The translations under genes were made by a program, and so were the position numbers. The notes under the pieces are model-generated. The model did no database searches. It was not told the origin of the DNA and saw nothing but the letters and a program-made list of their open reading frames with translations. A stretch of 64,000 bases of DNA, taken from assembly GCA_947500295.1 (NCBI GenBank), contig CANMRM010000001.1:1364001-1428000 (forward strand), read 5' to 3'. This document shows, piece after piece, positions 17,747 through 25,933 of this stretch; position 1 is the stretch's first letter; every line of letters starts with the position of its first letter. This DNA comes from an uncultured Kordiimonas sp. GTDB lineage: Bacteria > Pseudomonadota > Alphaproteobacteria > Sphingomonadales > Kordiimonadaceae.

Positions 17747-18469
17747 CTATTGCCCGTTCGGATAATATTCCGCAATATCCTCGAGCCGTTCGCGCTGTTT
17801 TATCACCACATTGTTGGGGTCAGGCAGCTCAATAAGGCCTTCGCGTTTGATTTTGGAAAACACGCGGCTGACAGTCTCGACTGTGATGCCAAGATAGTCC
17901 GCGATATCCACCCGTGTCATGGGCAGGTGCAGTGTTTCACGCGGGCCCAGCGCGGCTTTTTGCCGGTGTTCCATATGCAGCAGGAAATAAGCGAGTTTCT
18001 CGCGCGCGTTTTTGCAGCCCAGAACAAAAACCTGATCAAGCGTTGTTGCCAGTACTCTGCCGCCAATGCGTCTCAGGCGATGCTCCAGTTCAGGGTGGCG
18101 CTCCATCAAGGCGTCAAGGTCACGAATATGCCAGCGGCATGCGTTGAGCCGACTAAGCGCTTTGGCGCTTACGCTCGCAATTGCGTCCGGCAGGAGCCCG
18201 GCAAAATCCCCCGGGAACAGGAAGGCCATGATCTGGCGGCGTCCATCGCTTGACAGGCGCTCAAGAAGGCCGATGCCCGTGCTGATGTTGTAAACATAAT
18301 CACTGGGGTCTTCTTCTTCGAACAGATAGCCACCCGGCTTGATTTCGATGCGGGTGGCAATGGCATCAAGCTCATAGATTGCCTGTTCGTCGAGCGCAGA
18401 ACAAAGCCGGCTTTTGCGAGCCGGGCAGTTATGACACAGAATTTCACCAGTTTGCGACACAGGACGCAT
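17747..18469 (-). CDS. Crp/Fnr-family oxygen-responsive regulator (FnrL type)
   Basis: This 240-residue regulator has an N-terminal cysteine cluster CHNCPARKSRLC (C-x2-C-x7-C) plus a fourth Cys in LNACRWHIRD. This is the ligand set for an oxygen-labile [4Fe-4S] cluster in FnrL-like proteins of Alphaproteobacteria. A cyclic-nucleotide-like beta-roll follows, then a C-terminal helix-turn-helix with the recognition helix VETVSRVFSK, whose E-x2-SR pattern predicts binding to TTGAT-N4-ATCAA. Such sites occur at 24925, 43134 and 51091 in this window. I prefer the ATG at 18469, behind GGGAGAGAGG, over a GTG at 18487. Confidence 0.88.
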   Translation of the reverse strand: MRPVSQTGEILCHNCPARKSRLCSALDEQAIYELDAIATRIEIKPGGYLFEEEDPSDYVYNISTGIGLLERLSSDGRRQIMAFLFPGDFAGLLPDAIASVSAKALSRLNACRWHIRDLDALMERHPELEHRLRRIGGRVLATTLDQVFVLGCKNAREKLAYFLLHMEHRQKAALGPRETLHLPMTRVDIADYLGITVETVSRVFSKIKREGLIELPDPNNVVIKQRERLEDIAEYYPNGQ

Positions 18470-18539
18470 GCCTCTCTCTCCCGACACTTTGGTCAGGCGC
18501 AGACGGTATCAGAAAAAAAATTAAACGGGAACATAGATT

Positions 18540-18565
18540 GAGGGTGGTGCAGGTGCACCACCCTC
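18540..18565 (-). terminator. Intrinsic terminator after the cupin operon
   Basis: A perfect hairpin, GAGGGTGGTGCA paired with TGCACCACCCTC over a two-base loop, lies 22 bp beyond the stop of the cupin gene. On the minus strand it is followed some 15-20 bases later by a T-run. It should end the seven-gene minus-strand operon before the Fnr-type gene. Confidence 0.6.
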
Positions 18566-18587
18566 TGGTCTTCATTGAAATCCATCT

Positions 18588-19691
18588 CTAGTGCTTGTGA
18601 TCGAGGTCGCCGTCACCATGGTGGTGCGCATGACCATGCTCATGATCATGGTGATGGTGATGGTCTTCCTCTACCTTGTGAGCATGATGCACCTTGTGCA
18701 CATATTCGTCGGCATGTAGATGATCCATTTCGCGGAATGTATAGCTCTGGTTCGCAAGTGCACTCACATCTGGCCGGTGACCATATCCGGGGGTTTCGAA
18801 ATCATGCGGTGGCTTCTGGTAGTTCAGTTGTCCCTGCGGGCCATGCGGGTGGTTGTGTCCGCCCGCGCCCACCCAGCGGAAGAGCTGCGGCCGCTGGCGA
18901 TACAGGAAGGAAGCCGCCCGTGCCTGATTGTCATCAGGGTTGGTCCACGGATTGAAGTGGAAATAATTGTGCAGCTTGCTGTCCGTACGGCCAATGGCAA
19001 TACATCCGAGTTTGGAACGGAAAGACCCGTGGTTGATGTAGGGTGGGCGCCAGAAGTAACCGCCGGTAGGCAGGTCGCCAAACTGCATCATCCAGCTGGT
19101 GCCCCAGATGTGATAGCTCTCTTCAGCGCAATCATGGTAGCTGATGTTGTCCTGCATAAACTCGGGTGTCATGCAATACAGAAAGGTCATCGCTTCTGTG
19201 ATGGGATCAAAGCGCAGCAGCTTGATCATGCAGCCAGTTGCTGTTGACGGTGAAACAATAGAACCTGACGCCCAGGGGCAATCCAGATAGCTGTTGACCG
19301 AAACGAAGCCTTCCTTCAGCGCAAGCAGGTGGTCGCGGTCCGTTTCTTCAAACGTGGGCTCGCTGTCATTGTACCAGATGATGGCTTCAGCACCTTGTGA
19401 GACTTCCATGGCGCCAAGCGCAACGCCGGCCGGTACGAAGGCGAAATGACCTTCGACCCAGGTTTCAGTACCAACCTTGATTTCGCCGCTCAGGACGAAA
19501 ATTTCCATATCCGAGTAACAAAGGCCGGGCTTGCGGGTGTATCCGCCGTTGAATTTGACCTTCAGGGAGCTGGCGCCAGTGTCAACATCGAGTGACAGCA
19601 CTTTGTATTCTGCACCTTTGTAGGCCGCGAAATCGAATGCACGATAGTCCTCGTTAAATTCGACATAGGGTTCAATATGGGGACGTGCCAT
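18588..19691 (-). CDS. Double-cupin protein with a histidine-rich C-terminal tail
   Basis: This 367-residue protein has two cupin-like beta-barrel halves: about residues 35-115, with CYSDMEIFVLSGEIKVG and FAFVPAGVALG, and about 170-260, with ESYHIWGTSWMMQFGDLP and FWRPPYINHGSF. It ends in a tail with some twenty histidines in the last forty residues, including HHHHHDHEHGHAHHHGDGD. Such tails bind Ni, Co, Zn or Cu in metallochaperones. The operon also encodes a His-rich metal transporter, so the cupin is probably a metalloenzyme whose metal is supplied by its neighbour. The reaction is not known. AGGAAC precedes the start. Confidence 0.75.
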   Translation of the reverse strand: MARPHIEPYVEFNEDYRAFDFAAYKGAEYKVLSLDVDTGASSLKVKFNGGYTRKPGLCYSDMEIFVLSGEIKVGTETWVEGHFAFVPAGVALGAMEVSQGAEAIIWYNDSEPTFEETDRDHLLALKEGFVSVNSYLDCPWASGSIVSPSTATGCMIKLLRFDPITEAMTFLYCMTPEFMQDNISYHDCAEESYHIWGTSWMMQFGDLPTGGYFWRPPYINHGSFRSKLGCIAIGRTDSKLHNYFHFNPWTNPDDNQARAASFLYRQRPQLFRWVGAGGHNHPHGPQGQLNYQKPPHDFETPGYGHRPDVSALANQSYTFREMDHLHADEYVHKVHHAHKVEEDHHHHHDHEHGHAHHHGDGDLDHKH

Positions 19692-19717
19692 TTTTCTGTT
19701 CCTTTCCTATGCCAGCT

Positions 19718-19990
19718 TTACCAAACGACCCGCATCGCGTCGGGGCGATCCGGCTTTTCGGCTATTTCTTCTTTTGGGATGACGCGTCGCTGGTCCCCTG
19801 TGAAGTTGAAACCTTTGGTCTGCACGATTTCCAGGAACTCGGCGTACCATTTCTCCCGCTCCGGGATCAGGCCGTCCTGCTCGTCTACGATCGCTTTGTA
19901 GCGGTCTTCCTGGGTTGCCGTTTCCTTTTCCAGCCAGGCCTTGGCTTCCGCCGTCATCGGCGGTTTTTCGTCCTGTACATATTTACTCAA
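19718..19990 (-). CDS. Small charged protein of unknown function, TTG start
   Basis: This 90-residue protein reads from a TTG at 19990, chosen because GAGGAG lies seven to eight bases upstream and no in-frame ATG gives a sensible product. It is charged and probably helical (EAKAWLEKETATQEDRYKAI) with a C-terminal Arg/Lys-rich part. It has no signal peptide or membrane segment, and I do not recognise a family. It lies 26 bp before the cupin gene and 48 bp after the CaiB gene, so it may be a partner subunit of one of them. Confidence 0.65.
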   Translation of the reverse strand: MSKYVQDEKPPMTAEAKAWLEKETATQEDRYKAIVDEQDGLIPEREKWYAEFLEIVQTKGFNFTGDQRRVIPKEEIAEKPDRPDAMRVVW

Positions 19991-20038
19991 CGGTCTCTCC
20001 TCTTTTCGTCAGATTTCTTAAGGTTTCCTCAGATTTCC

Positions 20039-21253
20039 CTAGTGTTCCTTCTCTGGCGTTCGGGTCACCCCGTCCGCAATCATGGTCTCAATTTCGCTTG
20101 TGCTGTATCCGGCTTCGGCCAGAACCTCTGCGCTGTGCTCACCAAGGTGCGGCGGCAGTCGGCGGATCGACGCCGGCGTTTCCGAAAAATTATAAGGCGA
20201 TGACGCCATGCGCAATTTGCCCTCGGTCGGGTGGTCGTGGATTTGCCAAAAGCCGCTTTCCGCCAGGTGCGGATCGTCAATCAAATCATCGAGGGAATTC
20301 ACCACCATGAAGGGCACATTGGTGCCTTCAAGGGCGCTGATTAGTTCTTTTGTCGTGCGTTTGGCGAGCTCTGCGCTGATTTCCGCATGCATGTCGTTGA
20401 TGTTTACCAGCCGGTGTTTCATCCGGTCGAAGCGCGGGTCGGTAATCATGTCTGGCCGGTCAATGATGCCGCAGAAAGTTTTCCAGTGATTGTCCCAATA
20501 GGGCAGCAGGGAGATATGACCATCTTTGGTTTTATAGGGCATGCGGTTGTCGGCTAGAAGCCGGGCGTAGCCTGCTGTGCCCATAGCGGGCTCAAACGTC
20601 TGCCCCCACTGATGCTCTGCCATCAGGAAGGAAACCGTTTGCTCAAACATCGGCACTTCGATTGCCTGGCCTTTGCCGGTGCGTTCGCGCGAGAAGAGGG
20701 CGGCGCACACAGCATTCACGACTGCCATGCCTGTCGTTTTGTCAGCAATAACCGTTGGCAGGTAACGGGGTTGGCCGTCACCTATGGCCCGAGCCATCAG
20801 CATCGAAATGCCGGATACGGCCTGAATGCCATCGTCAAGTGCACCGCGGTTTCCATAGCGCCCCTTGCGGCTGAAGCCATAGGTGGCGCAGTAGATTATG
20901 TTCGGGTTTACCGCTTTGATGGCATCGTAATTGAGCCCCAGTTTGTCCATGGCTGAGGGCCTGAAGTTATGCACCATCACGTCAGCATCGGCGACAAGTT
21001 TGAAGGCGGCTTCTTTGCCTTTGTCAGACTTGAGGTCCAGTACAATAGAGCGTTTGTTGCGGTTGCAGCTCAGGTAAAGCGCGCACATGTTGCCGGTTTC
21101 CCGGTAAGGGCCGAGGTTCCTGTTCGTGTCCCCCGTTGGTGGCTCGACCTTGATCACGTCAGCGCCCATGTCGCCAAGGATCTGGCAGGCCCAGGGCCCC
21201 AGCACAACGCTGGTAAACTCAACAACCTTGATGCCGTCCAGAGGGCCGGGCAT
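20039..21253 (-). CDS. CaiB/BaiF-family CoA-transferase
   Basis: This 404-residue family III CoA-transferase moves CoA between two organic acids through an aspartyl-anhydride intermediate. The N-terminal GIKVVEFTSVVLGPWACQIL and DMGADVIKVEPP, and the YLSCNRNKRSIVLDL segment, are typical. The catalytic Asp is in TVIADKTTG (about residue 170), followed by RERTGKGQAIEVPMFE. Translation is coupled to the amidohydrolase gene upstream (TGATG). Together with the amidohydrolase and aldehyde dehydrogenase this suggests that the operon makes a carboxylic acid and activates it as a CoA thioester. Confidence 0.9.
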   Translation of the reverse strand: MPGPLDGIKVVEFTSVVLGPWACQILGDMGADVIKVEPPTGDTNRNLGPYRETGNMCALYLSCNRNKRSIVLDLKSDKGKEAAFKLVADADVMVHNFRPSAMDKLGLNYDAIKAVNPNIIYCATYGFSRKGRYGNRGALDDGIQAVSGISMLMARAIGDGQPRYLPTVIADKTTGMAVVNAVCAALFSRERTGKGQAIEVPMFEQTVSFLMAEHQWGQTFEPAMGTAGYARLLADNRMPYKTKDGHISLLPYWDNHWKTFCGIIDRPDMITDPRFDRMKHRLVNINDMHAEISAELAKRTTKELISALEGTNVPFMVVNSLDDLIDDPHLAESGFWQIHDHPTEGKLRMASSPYNFSETPASIRRLPPHLGEHSAEVLAEAGYSTSEIETMIADGVTRTPEKEH

Positions 21254-22161
21254 CAGCCATCCCCTTTAGGGTCTTCGGGGGCGAGTTCAATACCCAGGCG
21301 TTCAAGCCCGTACAGTTTGATTGCATTGTTGCGCATGAATTTTTTGCGTACCTGCGGCTTGAGGCCATAATCATCAATTTCCTGCACGGTTCGGCCGAAG
21401 CGCAAAACCGGGAAATCCGACCCGAAGATCACCTTGTTCTGACCATAGCTGTTGATGTAGCGCCAGACGCTTTCGGGCCAGTATTTGGGGCTGTGTGCAT
21501 CGGTGGCGATGTAAACATTTTCATGTTTCCAGGCCATGGCAATCATTTCGTCATGCCAGGGAATGCCCACATGGCTGCCAATCAGCTTGAGCTCCGGCAG
21601 GTCGCAGGCGATGTCGTCCAGATAGATCGGGCGCCCGACAGAGCGGCAGCGGTATTCTTTGGAATAGATCAGAGACTGCCCAACCTGCATCTGGATCGGG
21701 ATATCGAGCTCGATACATTTGGCATAAAAGGGATAATACTGTGCGGCGTTGGGTTCCAGGTTGTACCAATGCGGATAGAGATGCGCACCGATGAAGCCGA
21801 GCTCTTTGACCGCATATTCAAGCGCGCGCACCCCGTCCATACCCTGAAACGGATCGATCCCCAGAAGACCGAGAAAACGGGTGGGGTATTTTTTGACGGC
21901 TTCGGCCACCACTTCCGGCGGCATGTGATAGCAGCCGGGCAGGCCAACGCGGCCAGCCTTGGCAGCGATGAGGAAGCCATACTCGATACCGGCGGCGTCC
22001 ATGTCTTCGATCATTTTTTCGAGGGTGATGCCGACTTCATCGTGTTCGCCTTTCATCTTGCCGATGAAAAATTCGTCCGTCCACCCAGGTCTGTGTGACA
22101 GCGCTTCAGGGGTCCAGATGTTGACGACTGTGTCGATGGCCTTGTAGCCGTGATCGTTCAT
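21253..22161 (-). CDS. Amidohydrolase-2 family protein (ACMSD-like) lacking the HxH motif
   Basis: This 302-residue TIM-barrel protein resembles the metal-dependent decarboxylases and hydrolases of PF04909. Later metal-site segments are present: GAHLYPHWYN, LKLIGSHVG with its His, and VIFGSDFP with the catalytic Asp. The N-terminal HxH metal motif is replaced by IDTVVNIW, as in one branch of the family, so metal binding may rest on fewer ligands. It sits 12 bp after a His-rich metal transporter gene and overlaps the CaiB gene by one base. Decarboxylation or C-C hydrolysis of a cyclic acid is the most likely role. Confidence 0.75.
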   Translation of the reverse strand: MNDHGYKAIDTVVNIWTPEALSHRPGWTDEFFIGKMKGEHDEVGITLEKMIEDMDAAGIEYGFLIAAKAGRVGLPGCYHMPPEVVAEAVKKYPTRFLGLLGIDPFQGMDGVRALEYAVKELGFIGAHLYPHWYNLEPNAAQYYPFYAKCIELDIPIQMQVGQSLIYSKEYRCRSVGRPIYLDDIACDLPELKLIGSHVGIPWHDEMIAMAWKHENVYIATDAHSPKYWPESVWRYINSYGQNKVIFGSDFPVLRFGRTVQEIDDYGLKPQVRKKFMRNNAIKLYGLERLGIELAPEDPKGDG

Positions 22162-22173
22162 AAACGTCTCCCT

Positions 22174-22899
22174 CTACAATCCAAGCCCAACAATTGCGAA
22201 ACCACATGTGGCGATGGTGCCGCCTGCAATCGCATGGGTATAGCGTTGCAGGGTCGCTGCGGGCACGAAAGCCAGTCCTTTGAAAACGGCCATGGCAACA
22301 ACCGTCATTGTCGCAACGGTGACCAGAACGAAGGTGCCAACGACGGCGGTCATGCCCAGTGCTGAAGTTGTTGCTGCCGGGTACAGCATTAGCGGAATCA
22401 GGGGTTCGCAGGGCCCAAGGACAAAGATGATGAAAATAGACCATGGCGCGAGTGCAAGCTTGCTGTCTTTTTTTGCTGGAGCGTCATGCACATGCATGTG
22501 GTTGGTCGTGTGCGTGTGCTCATGGGCGTGCGCTGTGCCGTCTGCATGCACGTGAAAATGGCTGTGGGTTTTTTTGAGGTGTGCGTGTCGCAGGCCCCAG
22601 GCGAGGTACAGCAGGCCAAATGACATCAGCGCCCATGCGGCCATGTCACCGCGCAGCCCTTCAATGACTTCCATGCGTTCCAGCGCAAACCCCAGGGAAA
22701 TGCCAATGAGGCCCAGAACGATAGATCCGACCGAGTGACCGAGGCCACAGCCTATGGTGACCATTGCCATTTTGCGCGTTGTCCAGCCACGGGCCTTGCC
22801 GAGCGCAACAAAAGGCAGATAGTGGTCTGGCCCGATGAGCGTATGCAACAAGGCAATCGATGCAGCTGTGGTGACAAGCACCATCAGTTCAGGTGACAT
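22174..22899 (-). CDS. Metal-ion transporter of the NicO/HupE/UreH type with His-rich loop
   Basis: This 241-residue membrane protein has about six helices. The first carries LLHTLIGPDHYLPF, a variant of the H-x4-DH nickel/cobalt signature with one extra residue (H-x5-DH). A later helix holds LGPCEPLIPLMLYP. A cytoplasmic loop at about residues 108-142 is packed with histidines (HSHFHVHADG, HAHEHTHTTNHMHVH). Relatives move Ni, Co or other divalent metals. Its place in an operon with an amidohydrolase and a His-tailed cupin suggests it supplies a metal to those enzymes; the direction of transport is not certain. Confidence 0.75.
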   Translation of the reverse strand: MSPELMVLVTTAASIALLHTLIGPDHYLPFVALGKARGWTTRKMAMVTIGCGLGHSVGSIVLGLIGISLGFALERMEVIEGLRGDMAAWALMSFGLLYLAWGLRHAHLKKTHSHFHVHADGTAHAHEHTHTTNHMHVHDAPAKKDSKLALAPWSIFIIFVLGPCEPLIPLMLYPAATTSALGMTAVVGTFVLVTVATMTVVAMAVFKGLAFVPAATLQRYTHAIAGGTIATCGFAIVGLGL

Positions 22900-23047
22900 C
22901 CTATTCCCCTACTTGGCCCCGTTCCCACGGGGCATCGACCGGAACACTTTCCTCAAAAAAACTGCGTACCGGACGTTTGAAGCCTAGCTAGCTGCTCGCC
23001 GTACCGACCATGACATTTGTCAACGGATTTACCGCTTTTGCCTGTGC

Positions 23048-24472
23048 TTAGGCAGTATTGGCGTTGGCTTCGTCAAACATGCTGATCGGTGCGACATCTG
23101 CAGTGTTTACCATCATGGACTGGCGGCGGAAAAACCTGAGAAACCCTGAAGTACCCATTCGTGATGGGCCCATGCCGGAGAGCTTGAATGAGTTCTTTTC
23201 CGCTTCGTGCATCATGCCGGTAAGCGAACCATCGTTGATGCTGATACCGCCTGCCTCTATTTGTCGTCCAACCTTGATCGCCTCGTCTGCGGTCGCCGCG
23301 TAGACGGCCGCACTCAGACCATATTCGCTGTCGTTCGCCATGGTGACTGCTTCATCGACTGTGTCGAACGGGATAACGGGCAGCAGCGGGCCGAAGGTTT
23401 CTTCACGCATGATTTTCATGTCATCCGTCAGGCCTGTTATCACCGTTGGGCGGCACCAGTTCCCACCGTGTTTTTCGATCGTGCCACCTGTGTGGATCGT
23501 TGCGCCTTTGGTGCGGGCATCCTCGATTTGACCTTCAATGATGGCGGCTTGTTTTTCGAAGATAATAGGCCCTATCTGGCCTTTGTGGATGTCAGGCGCA
23601 TTGATGGTGACGGCTTTTGCTTTCTGCACCAGCTTTTCCAGAAAATCGTCATAAACCGGGCGAGCAACATAAATGCGTTCAATCGACTGGCAGGCCTGGC
23701 CAGTGTTGAGGACAGATGCGCGCAACAGCGACGTGCTGGCGCGGTCAATATCTGCGCTCTCGAGCACAATTGCGGGGTCCTTGCCGCCAAGTTCGAGGCA
23801 GGAGGGAATGAAATTGTGCGCCGCCTGCTCGCCCACCTTGCGGCCGGTTGCGACGCTGCCTGTGAAGCAAACCATGTCCACATTGTCCACCAGTGCGGCA
23901 CCGGTGCCGCCATCACCATCCGCAATACAGAGCACATCCCGGAGGCCTTCAATGCCCTCAATGATTTTGCGGATGGGTGCAGCGAACCGCGGTGTAACCT
24001 CGCTTGGTTTGATGATGACTGCGGCGCCCGCCATCAAAGCGGGCAGGGCGTCAATGAAGGAAAGGGTGAGGGGGAAATTCCAGGGGCTTATCACGCCGAC
24101 TAACTGATAGGGCCGGTAGCCAACAGAATACTCGATAAACGGCATGGCACCCGAGCGGCCTGTGTCTTCACCGAGTTCGTCAGCACATTTGATCCAGCGC
24201 TCCACCGCACCGGGGATGCCGTCAATCTCCATAGCGGATATGTAGGCGCGGCCGGTGTCGTCGGTGAGAGCTGCATGAATTTCGGTCTTGTGTTTGATTA
24301 CCTGTTGACCAAACTCGCGCAGCTTAGCGGCCCGCCCTTTGAAACCGGCTGTTTCCCATGCGGGCTGTGCAGCGCGCAGTTTTTTGCAAGCGGCGGCAAC
24401 ATTTTCAGCCGATACCGGATTGATGTGGTAATCCGTCTCGCCGGTATGCGGGTTTCTAACAGGCAGGCTCAT
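23048..24472 (-). CDS. NAD(P)-dependent aldehyde dehydrogenase
   Basis: This 474-residue ALDH-superfamily enzyme oxidises an aldehyde to its acid. The N-terminal half has ISPWNFPLTLSF, the cofactor motif FTGSVATGRKVGEQA, the general-base Glu in CLELGGKDPAIV and the nucleophile Cys in NTGQACQSIERIYV; EETFGPLLPVIPF is also intact. Length is normal for succinate-semialdehyde or betaine-aldehyde type members. It lies 31 bp after DUF1330 and 148 bp before the metal transporter gene, within the operon divergent from the GntR/UTRA gene. Confidence 0.92.
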   Translation of the reverse strand: MSLPVRNPHTGETDYHINPVSAENVAAACKKLRAAQPAWETAGFKGRAAKLREFGQQVIKHKTEIHAALTDDTGRAYISAMEIDGIPGAVERWIKCADELGEDTGRSGAMPFIEYSVGYRPYQLVGVISPWNFPLTLSFIDALPALMAGAAVIIKPSEVTPRFAAPIRKIIEGIEGLRDVLCIADGDGGTGAALVDNVDMVCFTGSVATGRKVGEQAAHNFIPSCLELGGKDPAIVLESADIDRASTSLLRASVLNTGQACQSIERIYVARPVYDDFLEKLVQKAKAVTINAPDIHKGQIGPIIFEKQAAIIEGQIEDARTKGATIHTGGTIEKHGGNWCRPTVITGLTDDMKIMREETFGPLLPVIPFDTVDEAVTMANDSEYGLSAAVYAATADEAIKVGRQIEAGGISINDGSLTGMMHEAEKNSFKLSGMGPSRMGTSGFLRFFRRQSMMVNTADVAPISMFDEANANTA

Positions 24473-24503
24473 AAATTCTCTCCGGAAACGGGACGTTTTG
24501 AGG

Positions 24504-24800
24504 TTAGTCTAGCGCTTCAACAAGGCGGACGCGAACCGTTGAATTTCCTGCGCGCAGTTTTTTTGCTTCGGCATACTCGGGTGAATTCCAGAAAGCCTTG
24601 GCAGCTTCAAAAGAAGGCCATTTTGATATAACAACTTTGGTCTCCTCGGGCCAATCGCCTTCCAGGCACTCACTCTGTCTGGCTCCCCGTGCTATATATT
24701 CGCCGCCAAACTGCTCAACCAGCTGGGCTGCGCGCTCGCCGTATGCCCTAAAGCTTTGCATATCTTGAATTTCTGCCAATATGATCATATAAGCTGCCAT
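24504..24800 (-). CDS. DUF1330 family small protein
   Basis: This 98-residue protein has the ferredoxin-like DUF1330 fold, seen in AYMIILAEIQDMQSFRAYGERA near the start and VVISKWPSFEAAKAFWNSPEY at about 56-76. Members are often found beside catabolic enzymes and may bind or isomerise small intermediates, but no reaction is established here. It is the first gene of the seven-gene minus-strand operon, and its promoter gap holds both the shared palindrome and a perfect Fnr box. Confidence 0.85.
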   Translation of the reverse strand: MAAYMIILAEIQDMQSFRAYGERAAQLVEQFGGEYIARGARQSECLEGDWPEETKVVISKWPSFEAAKAFWNSPEYAEAKKLRAGNSTVRVRLVEALD

Positions 24801-24887
24801 GCGGAAAGCTCCTGTTGATCACCCGTGCCCAGGGTGAAGTTGAAGGTCACAAGGTTAAAGCAAAGCTATTTGCCAGTACCCCCGAAA

Positions 24888-24905
24888 TGATATATCAATA
24901 TATCG
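24888..24905. promoter_or_regulatory. Candidate shared operator, site 3 (GntR own promoter)
   Basis: TGATATATCAATATATCG is a near-perfect dyad (GATATAT-CA-ATATATC) between the DUF1330 operon and the GntR/UTRA gene. It matches the local consensus at 14 of 18 positions. Its presence at the regulator's own promoter is the main reason to propose that this GntR protein reads the shared palindrome. Confidence 0.6.
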
Positions 24906-24924
24906 GGCACGCACGAGGGGGACG

Positions 24925-24938
24925 TTGATCAATATCAA
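24925..24938. promoter_or_regulatory. Perfect Fnr/FixK-type box
   Basis: TTGAT-CAAT-ATCAA matches the canonical TTGAT-N4-ATCAA site exactly. It lies 93 bp before the GntR start and 125 bp before the DUF1330 start. The Fnr-type protein encoded at 17747-18469 has the recognition-helix residues expected for this site. Confidence 0.7.
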
Positions 24939-25030
24939 TGGGTGTTGCCGCGTTCTTCTGATTTGAAGGCGCAAGTAAATGCGCGCGAGGTCGAAAAAAC
25001 TACATAAATTGGCAAAAACCGGGGGGAAAC

Positions 25031-25843
25031 ATGGGCAAAAACAGAAATGGTGATGTGATTTTCTCGTCGACGGAACGGGTGAATGAAAATTTACCAACAC
25101 CGCTGTATCACCAGATTTATGTTTTGCTGCGGGAAAAAGTTGTCTCGGGCGACTATCCGGAAGGCACCTTGATCCCAAGCGAGCACGAGCTTGAGAAAAT
25201 TTTCAACGTATCGCGAATTACAGCCAAGCGCGCCCTTGACGAGCTTGCGGCAGATGGCCTTGTTGCCCGACAGAGGGGCCGGGGCACTGTGGTTACTTTT
25301 TCTGCGCCCATTCCGTCCAAGAGTGCGGAGTCGATGGACGGCCTCCTGGAGAACCTGTTGACAATCGTGCTCGAGACCCAGGTCACCATTCATGAGTTTG
25401 ACTATGTTGCGGCGCCGCCGCGGGCGGCAGAATCACTCGAGATCGCACCGGGCACCAAAGTCCAGCGGGCCATTCGGGTCAGGCACAAGGACGAAACGCC
25501 ATTTTCCTATGTGGAAACCTATGTGCCGGAAGATATCGGCCGGTCCTTCAAGCGGGAAGAAATGGAAAACCAGCCGTTGCTGGCCTTGCTGGAAAGAGCC
25601 GGTGTGAAAATATCAAGAGCCCGGCAATCAATTACCGCAACGCTGGCGGACGGCAAAACCGCTTCGATGCTGAGCGTGAATGTGGGCAGCCCGCTCCTGA
25701 AGGTCACGCGTGTTGTGTTTGACAGCAATGACCGGCCGGTGGAATTTATCACCGTTCTATATCGTCCCGATCTGTACCAAATGAACATGACGCTCAACCG
25801 GGTTGAAGGCGAAGACTCAAACTTCTGGAAAACCGAACACTAA
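25031..25843 (+). CDS. GntR-family regulator with UTRA domain (HutC subfamily)
   Basis: This 270-residue repressor-type protein has an N-terminal winged helix (about 22-90: LPTPLYHQIYVLLREKVVSG, IPSEHELEKIFNVSR, and RGRGTVV at the wing) and a C-terminal UTRA ligand domain (about 120-255: VETYVPEDIG, LLKVTRVVFDSNDRPVEFI). A GGGGGG ribosome site precedes the ATG. UTRA regulators answer to a small metabolite. The divergent gap holds a palindrome that recurs at eight other promoters in this window, so this may be the local regulator of that set. A hairpin at 25850 follows the gene. Confidence 0.9.
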   Translation: MGKNRNGDVIFSSTERVNENLPTPLYHQIYVLLREKVVSGDYPEGTLIPSEHELEKIFNVSRITAKRALDELAADGLVARQRGRGTVVTFSAPIPSKSAESMDGLLENLLTIVLETQVTIHEFDYVAAPPRAAESLEIAPGTKVQRAIRVRHKDETPFSYVETYVPEDIGRSFKREEMENQPLLALLERAGVKISRARQSITATLADGKTASMLSVNVGSPLLKVTRVVFDSNDRPVEFITVLYRPDLYQMNMTLNRVEGEDSNFWKTEH

Positions 25844-25849
25844 GCGTTG

Positions 25850-25871
25850 CGGTGCGCCCGGCGGCGCACCG
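25850..25871 (+). terminator. GC-rich hairpin after the GntR gene
   Basis: CGGTGCGC pairs perfectly with GCGCACCG across a six-base loop, starting seven bases after the GntR stop. There is no clear T-run on the plus strand, so termination strength is uncertain. It shows that the GntR gene has its own 3' structure, separate from the hairpin at 25887. Confidence 0.45.
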
Positions 25872-25886
25872 GCGGATCTGCCAAAT

Positions 25887-25933
25887 AAAAAAGGCCGGCT
25901 CTTCAAAGCCGGCTGGGTAGATTGTCTTGAAGG
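25887..25933 (-). repeat. Terminator-like repeat, left copy (flanks the three-gene cassette)
   Basis: This 47-bp stretch matches 28885-28931 at 39 of 47 positions by my count, in the same orientation. It contains the hairpin GCCGGCT-CTTCAA-AGCCGGC, with an A6 run on its left; on the minus strand this is a hairpin followed by a T-run. No minus-strand gene lies immediately upstream, so it looks like an orphan copy of the TonB-receptor terminator. The similarity continues about 20 bp past the hairpin. Confidence 0.6.

Noticed and set aside
18588-18720. Repetitive CAT/ATG-rich stretch that might be a microsatellite or low-complexity repeat
   Set aside because: It is the coding sequence of the histidine-rich tail of the cupin protein.
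21493-22098. Plus-strand reading frame of 201 codons opposite the amidohydrolase gene
   Set aside because: It is the antisense shadow of a well-supported gene in GC-rich DNA.
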